Shown piece by piece: positions 47,276-59,180 of a stretch of 64,000 bases of DNA. The notes beneath the pieces were generated by a model. It had not been told where the DNA came from, did no database searches, and saw only the letters and a program-made list of their open reading frames with translations. Positions within the stretch are counted from its first letter, which is position 1; each line of letters starts with the position of its first letter. The position numbers and the translations under genes are program-made. This DNA comes from Hydractinia symbiolongicarpus (Eukaryota; Cnidaria; Hydrozoa; Anthoathecata; Hydractiniidae), in contig NC_079881.1 of the NCBI RefSeq assembly GCF_029227915.1, forward strand, positions 26,141,501-26,205,500, written 5' to 3'.

Positions 47276-49816
47276 ATCGTTCTGGAAATGAGTTTACTCA
47301 CAGGGTACTTTCTTTGTAAACATTCAACTATACGGGACAAGCCGGGGATTTAGGGAAATCGTGGTATTTCGTTTGCCGGCGATTAAACCTCTTTCATTAA
47401 GGGTCTCATTAAAAATGAAAACATTTTTGGAAACTACAAGTCTGATTCGTTCTAGTGGCGCAGAAAGAATTTGAAAAATCGTTCGGGAAATCAGTTTACT
47501 CGATGAGTACTTTCTTCAAATACATTCAACTATACGGGCCAAGCCCGGGATTTACAAGAAATCGCGGGTTTTCGTTTGCCGGCGATTAAACCTCTTTCAT
47601 TAAGCGTCTCCTTAAAAATGAAAACATTTTTGAAAACTACAAGTCTCAATCGTTCTAGTGGTTCAGAAATAATTTGAAAAATCGTTCGGGAAAGCAGTTT
47701 TCTCCTTGGGTACTTTCTTTGTATACTTTTGACTATACAGGCCGAGTCCGGGATTTACGGGAAATCGCGGTTTTCGTTTGCCGGTGATTAAACTCCTTTT
47801 ATTCAGCGTCTCATCAAAAATGAAAACATTTTTGAAAACTACAAGTCTCATGCGTTTTAGTGGTGATAAAATAATTTAAAAAGTCGTTCGGGAAATGAGT
47901 TTAACCCCTGGGTACTTTCTTTGCATACTTTTAACTATACGGGCCGAGTCCGGGGTTTACGGGAAATGGCGGGTTTTCGTTTGCCGGCGATTAAACTCCT
48001 TTTATTCAGCGTCTCATCGAAAATGAAAACATTTTTGAAAACTACAAGTCTCATTCGTTCTAGTGGTGCAGAAATAATTTGAAAAATCGTTTGGGAAATC
48101 AGTTTTCTCCTTGGGTACTTTCTTTGTATACTTTTGACTATACGGGCCGAGTCCGGGATTTACGGGAAATCGCGGATTTCGTTTGCCGGCGATTAAACTC
48201 CTTTTATTCAGCGTCTCATCAAAAATGAAAACATTTTTGAAAACTACAAGTCTCATGCGTTTTAGTGGTGAAAAAATAATTTAAAAAATCGTTCGGGAAA
48301 TGAGTTTAACCCCTGGGTACTTTCTTTGTATACTTTTGACTATACGGGCCGAGTCCGGGGTTTACGGGAAATGGCGGGTTTTCGTTTGCCGGCTATTAAA
48401 CTCCTTTTATTCAGCGTCTCATCGAAAATGAAAACATTTTTAAAAACTACAAGTCTGATGGGCTTTAGTGGTGAAATAATAATTTAAAAAATCGTTCGGG
48501 AAATGAGTTTACTCCCTGGGTACTTTCTTTGTATACTTTTGACTATACGGGCCGAGTCTGGGATTTACGGGAAATCGCAGGTTTTTGTTTGCCGGCGATT
48601 AAACTTCTTTTATTCAGCGTCTCATCAAAAATGAAAACATTTTTGAAAACTACAAGTCTCATGCGATTTAGTGGTGAAAAGATAATTTAAAAAATCGTTC
48701 TGGAAATGAGTTTACTCACAGGGTACTTTCTTTGTATACATTCGACTATACGGGCCAAGCCCGGGATTTACGGGAAATCGCGGGTTTTCGTTTGCCGGCG
48801 ATTAAACCTCTTTCATTAAGCGTCTCATTAAAAATGAAAACGTTTTTGAAAACTACAAGTCTCATTCGTTCTAGTGGTGCAGAAATAATTTAAAAATATC
48901 GTTCGGGAAATGAGTTTAACCCCTGGGTACTTTCTTTGTATACTTTTGACTATACGGGCCGAGTCCGGGGTTTACGGGAAATGGCGGGCTTTCGTTTGGC
49001 GGCGATTAAACCTCTTTCATTAAGCGTCTCATCAAAAATGAAAACATTTTTGAAAACTACAAGTCTTATGCGTTTTAGTGGTGAAAAAAAATTTTAAAAA
49101 ATCGTTCCGGAAATGAGTTTACTCCCTGGGTACTTTCTTTCCAATGAAAACATTTTTGAAAACTACAAGTCTCATGCGTTTTAGTGGTGAAAAAATAATT
49201 TAAAAATATCGTTCGGGAAATGAGTTTAACCCCTGGGTACTTTCTTTGTATACTTTTGACTATACGGGCCGAGTCCGGGGTTTACGGGAAATGGCGGGTT
49301 TTCGTTTGCCGGCGATTAAACTCCTTTTATTCAACGTCTCATCGAAAATGAAAACATTTTTAAAAACTACAAGTCTGATGGGCTTTAGTGGTGAAATAAT
49401 AATTTAAAAAATCGTTCGGGAAATGAGTTTACTCCCTGGGTACTTTCTTTGTATACTTTTGACTATACGGGCCGAGTCTGGGATTTACGGGAAATCGCAG
49501 GTTTTTGTTTGCCGGCGATTAAACTTCTTTTATTCAGCGTCTCATCAAAAATGAAAACATTTTTGAAAACTACAAGTCTCATGCGATTTAGTGGTGAAAA
49601 GATAATTTAAAAAATCGTTCTGGAAATGAGTTTACTCACAGGGTACTTTCTTTGTATACATTCGACTATACGGGCCAAGCCCGGGATTTACGGGAAATCG
49701 CGGGTTTTCGTTTGCCGGCGATTAAACCTCTTTCATTAAGCGTCTCATTAAAAATGAAAACGTTTTTGAAAACTACAAGTCTCATTCGTTCTAGTGGTGC
49801 AGAAATAATTTGAAAA
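47276..49816 (+). repeat. 2,541-bp tandem duplication, copy 2
   Basis: Junction in AATTTGAAAAATCGTT (TTCG class) followed by CTGGAAATGAGTTTACTCACAG. All markers repeat at +2,541, for example CGCGGATTTCG near 45,630/48,171. I noticed only isolated differences, such as TACAGGCC (47,736) versus TACGGGCC, TTTGCATAC (47,921) versus TTTGTATAC, and GCAAAAATAATTTAAAA (46,339) versus GCAGAAATAATTTAAAA (48,880). Confidence 0.92.
48999..49308 (+). repeat. Fused unit with CTTTCTTTCCAATG junction, copy 3
   Basis: Exactly 2,541 bp after copy 2 and a product of that tandem duplication. Confidence 0.88.
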
Positions 49817-50120
49817 ATCGTTTGGGAAATGAGTTTACTCCCTAGGTACTTTCCTTGTATACTTTTGAGTATACGGGCCGAGTCCGGGGTTTACGGGAAA
49901 TGGCGGGTTTTCGTTTGCCGGCAATTAAACTCCTTTTATTCAGCGTCTCATCAAAAATGAAAACATTTGTAAAAACTACAAGTCTCATGCGTTTTACTGG
50001 TGAAAAAATAATTTAAAAAATCGTTCTGGAAATGAGTTTACTCCCTGGGTACTTTCTTTGTATACTTTTGACTATACGGGCCGAGTACGGGATTTACGGG
50101 ATATCGCGGGTTTTCGTTTG

Positions 50121-50428
50121 GCGGCGATTAAACCTCTTTCATTAAGCGTCTCATCAAAAATGAAAACATTTTTGAAAACTACAAGTCTTATGCGTTTTAG
50201 TGGTGAAAAAAAAATTTAAAAAATCGTTCCGGAAATGAGTTTACTCCCTGGGTACTTTCTTTCCAATGAAAACATTTTTGAAAACTACAAGTCTCATGCG
50301 TTTCAGTGGTGAAAAGATAATTTAAAAAATCGTTCTGGAAATGAGTTTACTCACAGGGTACTTTCTTTGTAAACATTCGACTATACGGGACAAGCCGGGG
50401 ATTTAGGGAAATCGTGGTATTTCGTTTG
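50121..50428 (+). repeat. Fused unit with CTTTCTTTCCAATG junction, copy 4
   Basis: 308 bp. The left half begins TTGGCGGCG as in copies 2 and 3. The right half carries GTTTCAGTGGTG and GTAAACATTCG as in copy 1, so it mixes the two backgrounds. Confidence 0.88.
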
Positions 50429-50451
50429 CCGGCGATTAAACCTCTTTCATT

Positions 50452-51872
50452 AAGGGTCTCATTAAAAATGAAAACATTTTTGGAAACTACAAGTCTCATT
50501 CGTTCTAGTGGCGCAGAAATAATTTGAAAAATCGTTCGGGAAATCAGTTCACTTGATAGGTACTTTCTTCAAATACATTCAACTATACGGGCCAAGCCCG
50601 GGATTTACAAGAAATCGCGGGTTTTCGTTTGCCGGCGATTAAACCTCTTTCATTAAGCGTCTCCTTAAAAATGAAAACATTTTTGAAAACTACAAGTCTC
50701 ATTCGTTCTAGTGGTGCAGAAATAATTTGAAAAATCGTTCGGGAAATCAGTTTTCTCCTTGGGTACTTTCTTTGTATACTTTTGACTATACGGGCCGAGT
50801 CCGGGATTTACGGGAAATCGCGGTTTTCGTTTGCCGGCGATTAAACTCCTTTTATTCAGCGTCTCATCAAAAATGAAAACATTTTTGAAAACTACAAGTC
50901 TCATGCGTTTTAGTGGTGAAAAAATAATTTAAAAATATCGTTCGGGAAATGAGTTTAACCCCTGGGTACTTTCTTTGTATACTTTTGACTATACGGGCCG
51001 AGTCCGGGGTTTACGGGAAATGGCGGGTTTTCGTTTGCCGGCGATTAAACTCCTTTTATTCAACGTCTCATCGAAAATGAAAACATTTTTAAAAACTACA
51101 AGTCTGATGGGCTTTAGTGGTGAAATAATAATTTAAAAAATCGTTCGGGAAATGAGTTTACTCCCTGGGTACTTTCTTTGTATACTTTTGACTATACGGG
51201 CCGAGTCTGGGATTTACGGGAAATCGCAGGTTTTTGTTTGCCGGCGATTAAACTTCTTTTATTCAGCGTCTCATCAAAAATGAAAACATTTTTGAAAACT
51301 ACAAGTCTCATGCGATTTAGTGGTGAAAAGATAATTTAAAAAATCGTTCTGGAAATGAGTTTACTCACAGGGTACTTTCTTTGTATACATTCAACTATAC
51401 GGGCCAAGCCCGGGATTTACGGGAAATCGCGGGTTTTCGTTTGCCGGCGATTAAACCTCTTTCATTAAGCGTCTCACTAAAAATGAAAACGTTTTTGAAA
51501 ACTACAAGTCTCATTCGTTCTAGTGGTGCAGAAATAATTTGAAAAATCGTTCGGGAAATGAGTTTACTCCCTAGGTACTTTCCTTGTATACTTTTGACTA
51601 TACGGGCCGAGTCCGGGGTTTACGAGAAATGGCGGGTTTTCGTTTGCCGGCAATTAAACTCCTTTTATTCAGCGTCTCATCAAAAATGATATCATTTTTA
51701 AAAACTACAAGTCTCATGGGCTTTAGTGGTGAAATAATAATTTAAAAAATCGTACGGGAAATGAGTTTACTCCCTGGGTACTTTCTTTGTATACTTTTGA
51801 CTATACGGGACAAGCCCGGGATTTACGGGAAATCGCGGGTGTTCGTTTGCCGGCGATTAAACCTCTTTCATT
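50452..51872 (+). repeat. 1,421-bp 7-mer higher-order repeat, copy 1
   Basis: Starts at AAGGGTCTC and contains in order TTCACTTGATAGG with CTTCAAATAC, a TTTTCTCC monomer, the AAAATATCG/GTTTAACCCC monomer, the GGGC-GCGA-TTCG triad and the CGTACGGG monomer ending GGGTGTTCG. Exactly 7x203. Confidence 0.92.
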
Positions 51873-53090
51873 AAGGGTCTCATTAAAAATGAAAACATTT
51901 TTGGAAACTACAAGTCTCATTCGTTCTAGTGGCGCAGAAATAATTTGAAAAATCGTTCGGGAAATCAGTTCACTCGATAGGTACTTTCTTCAAATACATT
52001 CAACTATACGGGCCAAGCCCGGGATTTACAAGAAATCGCGGGTTTTCGTTTGCCGGCGATTAAACCTCTTTCATTAAGCGTCTCCTTAAAAATGAAAACA
52101 TTTTTGAAAACTACAAGTCTCATTCGTTCTAGTGGTGCAGAAATAATTTGAAAACTCGTTCGGTAAATCAGTTTTCTCCTTGGGTACTTTCTTTGTATAC
52201 TTTTGACTATACGGGCCGAGTCCGGGGTTTACGGGAAATGGCAAGTTTTCGTTTGCCGGCGATTAAACTCCTTTTATTCAACGTCTCATCGAAAATGAAA
52301 ACATTTTTAAAAACCACAAGTCTGATGGGCTTTAGTGGTGAAATAATAATTTAAAAAATCGTTCGGGAAATGAGTTTACTCCCTGGGTACTTTCTTTGTA
52401 TACTTTTGACTATACGGGCCGAGTCTGGGATTTACGGGAAATTGCAGGTTTTTGTTTGCCGGCGATTAAACTTCTTTTATTCAGCGTCTCATCAAAAATG
52501 AAAACATTTTTGAAAACTACAAGTCTCATGCGATTTAGTGGTGAAAAGATAATTTAAAAAATCGTTCTGGAAATGAGTTTACTCACAGGGTACTTTCTTT
52601 GTATACATTCGACTATACGGGCCAAGCCCGGGATTTACGGGAAATCGCGGGTTTTCGTTTGCCGGCGATTAAACCTCTTTCATTAAGCGTCTCATTAAAA
52701 ATGAAAACGTTTTTGAAAACTACAAGTCTCATTCGTTCTAGTGGTGCAGAAATAATTTGAAAAATCGTTCGGGAAATGAGTTTACTCCCTAGGTACTTTC
52801 CTTGTATACTTTTGACTATACGGGCCGAGTCCGGGGTTTACGAGAAATGGCGGGTTTTCGTTTGCCGGCAATTAAACTCCTTTTATTCAGCGTCTCATCA
52901 AAAATGAAATCATTTTTAAAAACTACAAGTCTCATGGGCTTTAGTGGTTAAATAATAATTTAAAAAATCGTACGGGAAATGAGTTTACTCCCTGGGTACT
53001 TTCTTTGTATACTTTTGACTATACGGGACAAGCCCGGGATTTACGGGAAATCGCGGGTGTTCGTTTGCCGGCGATTAAACCTCTTTCATT
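51873..53090 (+). repeat. 1,218-bp 6-mer variant of the 7-mer, copy 2
   Basis: Same order, but one monomer is missing. Near 52,150-52,230 a TTTTCTCCTTGGG left half runs into a CCGGGGTTTACGGG right half. This fuses the second and third monomers of the 7-mer and removes exactly 203 bp. Private changes include GAAAACTCGTTCGG and GGCAAGTTTTCG. Confidence 0.92.
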
Positions 53091-54511
53091 AAGGGTCTCA
53101 TTAAAAATGAAAACATTTTTGGAAACTACAAGTCTCATTCGTTCTAGTGGCGCAGAAATAATTTGAAAAATCGTTCGGGAAATCAGTTCACTCGATAGGT
53201 ACTTTCTTCAAATACATTCAACTATACGGGCCAAGCCCGGGATTTACAAGAAATCGCGGGTTTTCGTTTGCCGGCGATTAAACCTCTTTCATTAAGCGTC
53301 TCCTTAAAAATGAAAACATTTTTGAAAACTACAAGTCTCATTCGTTCTAGTGGTGCAGAAATAATTTGAAAAATCGTTCGGGAAATCAGTTTTCTCCTTG
53401 GGTACTTTCTTTGTATACTTTTGACTATACGGGCCGAGTCCGGGATTTACGGGAAATCGCGGTTTTCGTTTGCCGGCGATTAAACTCCTTTTATTCAGCG
53501 TCTCATCAAAAATGAAAACATTTTTGAAAACTACAAGTCTCATGCGTTTTAGTGGTGAAAAATTAATTTAAAAATATCGTTCGGGAAATGAGTTTAACCC
53601 CTGGGTACTTTCTTTGTATACTTTTGACTATACGGGCCGAGTCCGGGGTTTACGGGAAATGGCGGGTTTTCGTTTGCCGGCGATTAAACTCCTTTTATTC
53701 AACGTCTCATCGAAAATGAAAACATTTTTAAAAACTACAAGTCTGATGGGCTTTAGTGGTGAAATAATAATTTAAAAAATCGTTCGGGAAATGAGTTTAC
53801 TCCCTGGGTACTTTCTTTGTATACTTTTGACTATACGGGCCGAGTCTGGGATTCATGGGAAATCGCAGTTTTTTGTTTGCCGGCGATTAAACTTCTTTTA
53901 TTCAGCGTCTCATCAAAAATGAAAACATTTTTGAAAACTACAAGTCTCATGCGATTTAGTGGTGAAAAGATAATTTAAAAAATCGTTCTGGAAATGAGTT
54001 TACTCACAGGGTACTTTCTTTGTATACATTCGACTATACGGGCCAAGCCCGGGATTTACGGGAAATCGCAGGTTTTCGTTTGCCGGCGATTAAACCTCTT
54101 TCATTAAGCGTCTCATTAAAAATGAAAACGTTTTTGAAAACTACAAGTCTCATTCGTTCTAGTGGTGCAGAAATAATTTGAAAAATCGTTCGGGAAATGA
54201 GTTTACTCCCTAGGTACTTTCCTTGTATACTTTTGACTATACGGGCCGAGTCCGGGGATTACGAGAAATGGCGGGTTTTCGTTTGCCGGCAATTAAACTC
54301 CTTTTATTCAGCGTCTCATCAAAAATGAAATCATTTTTAAAAACTACAAGTCTCATGGGCTTTAGTGGTGAAATAATAATTTAAAAAATCGTACGGGAAA
54401 TGAGTTTACTCCCTGGGTACTTTCTTTGTATACTTTTGACTATACGGGACAAGCCCGGGATTTACGGGAAATCGCGGGTGTTCGTTTGCCGGCGATTAAA
54501 CCTCTTTCATT
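53091..54511 (+). repeat. 1,421-bp 7-mer higher-order repeat, copy 3
   Basis: Full seven monomers again, 2,639 bp (13x203) after copy 1. Private changes include GAAAAATTAATTT (53,560) and GATTCATGGGAAATCGCAGTTTTTTG (near 53,850). It ends where TAAGCGTCTC replaces TAAGGGTCTC. Confidence 0.92.
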
Positions 54512-55640
54512 AAGCGTCTCATTAAAAATGAAAACATTTTTGAAAACTACAAGTCTCATTCGTTCTAGTGGTGCAGAAATAATTTGAAAAATCGTTCGGG
54601 AAATCAGTTTACTCCTTGGGTACTTTCTTTGCATACTTTCGACTATACGGGCCAAGCCCGGAATTTACGGGAAATCGCGGGTTTTTGTTTGCCGGCGATT
54701 AAACTTCTTTTATTCAGCGTCTCATCAAAAATGAAAACATTTTTGAAACCTCAAGTCTTATGCGTTTTAGTGGTGAAAAAATAATTTAAAAAATCGTTCT
54801 GGAAATGAGTTTACTCACAGGGTACTTTCTTTGTATACATTCGACTATACGGGCCAAGCCCGGGATTTGCGGGAAATCGCGGGTTTTCGTTTGCCAGCGA
54901 TTAAACCTCTTTCATTAAGCATCTCATCAAAAATGAAAACATTTTTGAAAACTACAAGTCTCATGCGTTTTAGTGGTGAAAAAATAATTTAAAAAATCGT
55001 TCGGGAACTGAGTTTACTCCCTGGGTACTTTCTTTGTATACATTCGACTACACGGGCCAAGCCCGGGATTTGCCGGAAATGGCGGGTTTTCGTTTGCCGG
55101 CGATTAAACCTCTTTCATTAAGCGTCTCATCAAAAATGAAAACATTTTTAAAAACTACAAGTCTCATTCGTTCTAGTGGTGCAGAAATAATTTGAAAAAT
55201 GGTTCGGGAAATCAGTTTACTCCTTGGGTACTTTCTTTGCATACTTTTGACTATACGGGCCAAGCCCGGGATTTACGGGAAATCGCGGGTTTTCGTTTGC
55301 CGGCGATTAAACTTCTTTTATTCAGCGTCTCATCAAAAATGAAAACATATTTGAAAACTACAAGTCTTATGCGTTTTAGTGGTGAAAAAATAATTTAAAA
55401 AATCGTTCTGGAAATGAGTTTACTCACAGGGTACTTTCTTTGTATACATTCGACTATACGGGCCAAGCCCGGGATTTGCGGGAAATCGCGGGTTTTCGTT
55501 TGCCGGCGATTAAACCTCTTTCATTAAGCGTCTCATCAAAAATGAAAACATTTTTGAAAACTACAAGTCTCATGCGTTTTAGTGGTGAAAAAATAATTTA
55601 AAAAATCGTTCGGGAACTGAGTTTACACCCTGGGTACTTC
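54512..55640 (+). repeat. 608/609-bp (3-mer) duplication with TTTGCATAC marker
   Basis: A TTCG-class monomer with TTTGCATAC and CTCCTTGGG, a monomer with AGTCTTATGCG, and a GGAACTGAG monomer are repeated (54,584/55,192). Copy 1 is one base shorter because GAAACCTCAAG replaces GAAAACTACAAG near 54,745. The second copy is cut by the 36-bp deletion that follows. Confidence 0.85.
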
Positions 55641-55669
55641 CTTTGCCGGAAATGGCGGGTTTTCGTTTG
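55503..55669 (+). repeat. Shortened 167-bp monomer, 36-bp deletion at TTTG
   Basis: GGGTACTTCCTTTG runs straight into CCGGAAATGGCGGG at about 55,645. The GTATAC-to-GGGATTT segment present in sister monomers (for example 55,040-55,075) is missing. TTTG occurs at both ends of the lost segment, so deletion between short direct repeats is likely. Confidence 0.9.
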
Positions 55670-57555
55670 CCGGCAATTAAACCTCTTTCATCAAGCGTCT
55701 CATCAAAAATGAAAACATTTTTGAAAACTACAAGTCTCATGCGTTTTAGTGGTGAAAAGATAATTTAAAAAATCGTTTTGAAAATGAGTTTACTCACAGG
55801 GTACTTTCTTTGTATACATTCGACTATACGGGCCAAGCCCGGGATTTACGGGAAATGGCAGGTTTTCGTTTGCCGGCGATTAAACTTCTCTTATTCAGCG
55901 TCTCATCAAAAATGAAAACATTTTTGAAAACTACAAGTCTCATGCGTTTTAGTGGTGAAGAAATAATTTAAAAATTCGTTCGGAAAATGAGTTTAACCCC
56001 TGGGTACTTTCTTTGTATACTTTTGACTATACGGGCCGAGTCGGGGATTTACGGAAAATCGCAGGTTTTTGTTTGCCGGCGATTAAACTTCTTTTATTCA
56101 GCGTCTCATAAAAAATGAAAACATTTTTAAAAACTACAAGTCTCATGCGATTTAGTGGTGAAAAGATAATTTAAAAAATCGTTCTGGAAATGAGTTTACT
56201 TACAGGGTACTTTCTTTGTATACATTCGACTATACGGGCCAAGCCCGGGATTTACGGGAAATCGCGGGTTTTCGTTTGCCGGCGATTAAACCTCTTTCAT
56301 TAAGCGTCTCATTAAAAATGAAAACGTTTTTGAAAACTACAAGTCTTATTCGTTCTAGTGGTGCAGAAATAATTCGAAAAATCGTTCGGGAAATGAGTTT
56401 ACTTCCTAGGAACTTTCCTTGTATACTTTTGTCTATACGGGCCGAGTCCGGGGTTTACGGGAAATGGCGGGTTTTCGTTTGCCGGCAATTAAACTCCTTT
56501 TATTCAGCGTATCATCAAAAATGAAAACATTTTTTAAAAACTACAAGTCTCATGGGCTTTAGTGGTGAAATAATAATTTAAAAAATCGTACGGTAAATGA
56601 GTTTACTCCCTGGGTACTTTCTTTGTATACTTTTGACTATACGGGACAAGCCCGGGATTTACGGGAAATCGCGGGTTTTCGTTTGCCGGCGATTAAACCT
56701 CTTTCATTAAGCGTCTCATTAAAAATGAAAACGTTTTTGAAAACTACAAGTCTCATTCGTTCTAGTGGTGCAGAAATAATTTGAAAAATCGTTCGGGAAA
56801 TGAGTTTACTCCCTAGGTACTTTCCTTGTATACTTTTGACTATACGGGCCGAGTCCGGGGTTTACGGGAAATGGCGGGTTTTCGTTTGCCGGCAATTAAA
56901 CTCCTTTTATTCAGCGTCTCATCAAAAATGAAAACATTTGTAAAAACTACAAGTCTCATGGGCTTTAGTGGTGAAATAATAATTTAAAAAATCGTACGGG
57001 AAATGAGTTTACTCCCTGGGTACTTTTTTTGTATACTTTTGACTTTACAGGCCGAGTCCGGGATTTACGGGAAATCGCAGGTTTTCGTTTGCCGGCGATT
57101 AAACTTCTTTTATTCAGCCTCTCATCAAAAATGAAAACATTTTTGAAAACTACAAGTCTCATGCGTTTTAGTGGTGAAAAAATAATTTAAAAAATCGTTC
57201 GGGAAATGAGTTTACTCCCTGGGTACTTTATTGGATACTTTTGACTATACGGGCCAAGCCCGGGATTTACGGGAAATGGCGGGTTTTCGTTTGCCGGCGA
57301 TTAAACCTCTTTCATTAAGCGTCTCATCAAAAATGAAAACATTTTTGAAAACTACAAGTCTCATGCGTTTTACTGGTGAAAAAATAATTTAAAAAATCGT
57401 TCTGGAAATGAGTTTACTCCCTGGGTACTTTCTTTGTATACTTTTGACTATACGGGCCGAGTACGGGATTTACGGGATATCGCGGGTTTTCGTTTGGGGG
57501 CGATTAAACTTCTTTTATTCAGCGTCTCATCAAAAATGAAAACATTTTTGAAAAC
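55670..57555 (+). repeat. Mosaic stretch without a long tandem unit
   Basis: Nine to ten monomers in mixed order: TTCTCTTATTCAGCG, a triad with AGTCTTATTCG and AATTCGAAAAATCG, a CGTACGG monomer, a second TTCG/GGGC pair, then the TATTGGATAC / TTTTACTGG / GAGTACGGG module (57,220-57,500) otherwise typical of 12-26 kb. Only satellite is seen. Confidence 0.75.
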
Positions 57556-59180
57556 TACAAGTCTCATGCGCTTTAGTGGTGAAAAAATAATTTAAAAAAT
57601 CGTTCTGGAAATGAGTTTACTCACAGGTTATATTCTTTGTATACATTCGACTATACGGGCCAAGCCCGGGATTTGCGGGAAATCGCGGGTTTTCGCTTGC
57701 CGGCGATTAAACCTCTTTCATTAAGCGTCTCATCAAAAATGAAAACATTTTTGAAAACTACAAGTCTCATGCGTTTTAGTGGTGAAAAAATAATTTAAAA
57801 AATCGTTCGGGAACTGAGTTTACTCCCTGGGTACTTTCTTTGTATACATTCGACTATACGGGCCAAGCCCGGGATTTGCGGGAAATCGCAGGTTTTCGTT
57901 TGCCGGCGATTAAACCTCTTTCATTAAGCGTCTCATTAAAAATGAAAACGTTTTTGAAAACTACAAGTCTTATTCGTTCTAGTGGTGCAGAAATAATTCG
58001 AAAAATCGTTCGGGAAATGAGTTTACTCCCTAGGTACTTTCCTTGTATACTTTTGACTATACGGGCCGAGTCCGGGGTTTACGGGAAATGGCGGGTTTTC
58101 GTTTGCCGGCAATTTAACTCCTTTTATTCAGCGTCTCATCAAAAATGAAAACATCTTTAAAAACTACAAGTCTCATGGGCTTTAGTGGTGAAATAATAAT
58201 TTAAAAAATCGTACGGTAAATGAGTTTTCTCCCTGGGTACTTTCTTTGTATACTTTTGACTATACGGGCCGAGTCCGGGGTTTATGGGAATTGGCGGGTT
58301 TTCGTTTGCCGGCGATTAAACTCCTTTTATTCAACGTCTCATCGAAAATGAAAACATTTTTAAAAACTACAAGTCTGATGGGCTTTAGTGGTGAAATAAT
58401 AATTTAAAAAATCGTTCGGGAAATGAGTTTACTCCCTGGGTACTTTCTTTGTATACTTTTGACTATACGGGCCGAGTCTGGGATTTACGGGAAATCGCAG
58501 GTTTTTGTTTGCCGGCGATTAAACTTCTTTTATTCAGCGTCTCATCAAAAATGAAAACATTTTTGAAAACTACAAGTCTCATGCGATTTAGTGGTGAAAA
58601 GATAATTTAAAAAATCGTTCTGGAAATGAGTTTACTCACAAAGTACTTTCTTTGTATACATTCGACTATACGGGCCAAGCCAGGGATTTACGGGAAATCG
58701 CGGGTTTTCGTTTGCCGGCGATTAAACCTCTTTCATTAAGCGTCTCATTAAAAATGAAAACGTTTTTGAAAACTACAAGTCTCATGCGATTTAGTGGTGA
58801 AAAGATAATTTAAAAATATCGTTCGGGAAATGAGTTTAACCCCTGGGTACATTCTTTGTATACTTTTGACTATACGGGCCAAGCCCGGGATTTGCCGGAA
58901 ATGGCGGGTTTTCGTTTGCCGGCGATTAAACCTCTTTCATTAAGCGTCTCATCAAAAATGAAAACATTTTTGAAAACTACAAGTCTCCTTCGTTCTAGTG
59001 GTGCAGAAATAATTTGAAAAATCGTTCGGGAAATCAGTGTACTCCTTGGGTACTTTCTTTGCATACTTTCGACTATACGGGCCAAGCCCGGGATTTACGG
59101 GAAATCGCGGGTTTTCGTTTGCCGGCGATTAAACTTCTTTTATTCAGCGTCTCATCAAAAATGAAAACATATTTGAAAAC
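57556..59180 (+). repeat. 1,625-bp tandem unit (8-mer), copy 1
   Basis: Contains CGCTTTAG, TTTTCGCTTGCC, AATTCGAAAAATCG with CCCTAGGTAC, GGCAATTTAAC, AACATCTTTAAAAAC, a triad with CACAAAGTAC, GATTTAG joined to AAAATATCG, and AGTCTCCTTCG with TCAGTGTACTCC. Markers recur at +1,625 (57,840/59,465). Confidence 0.88.
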
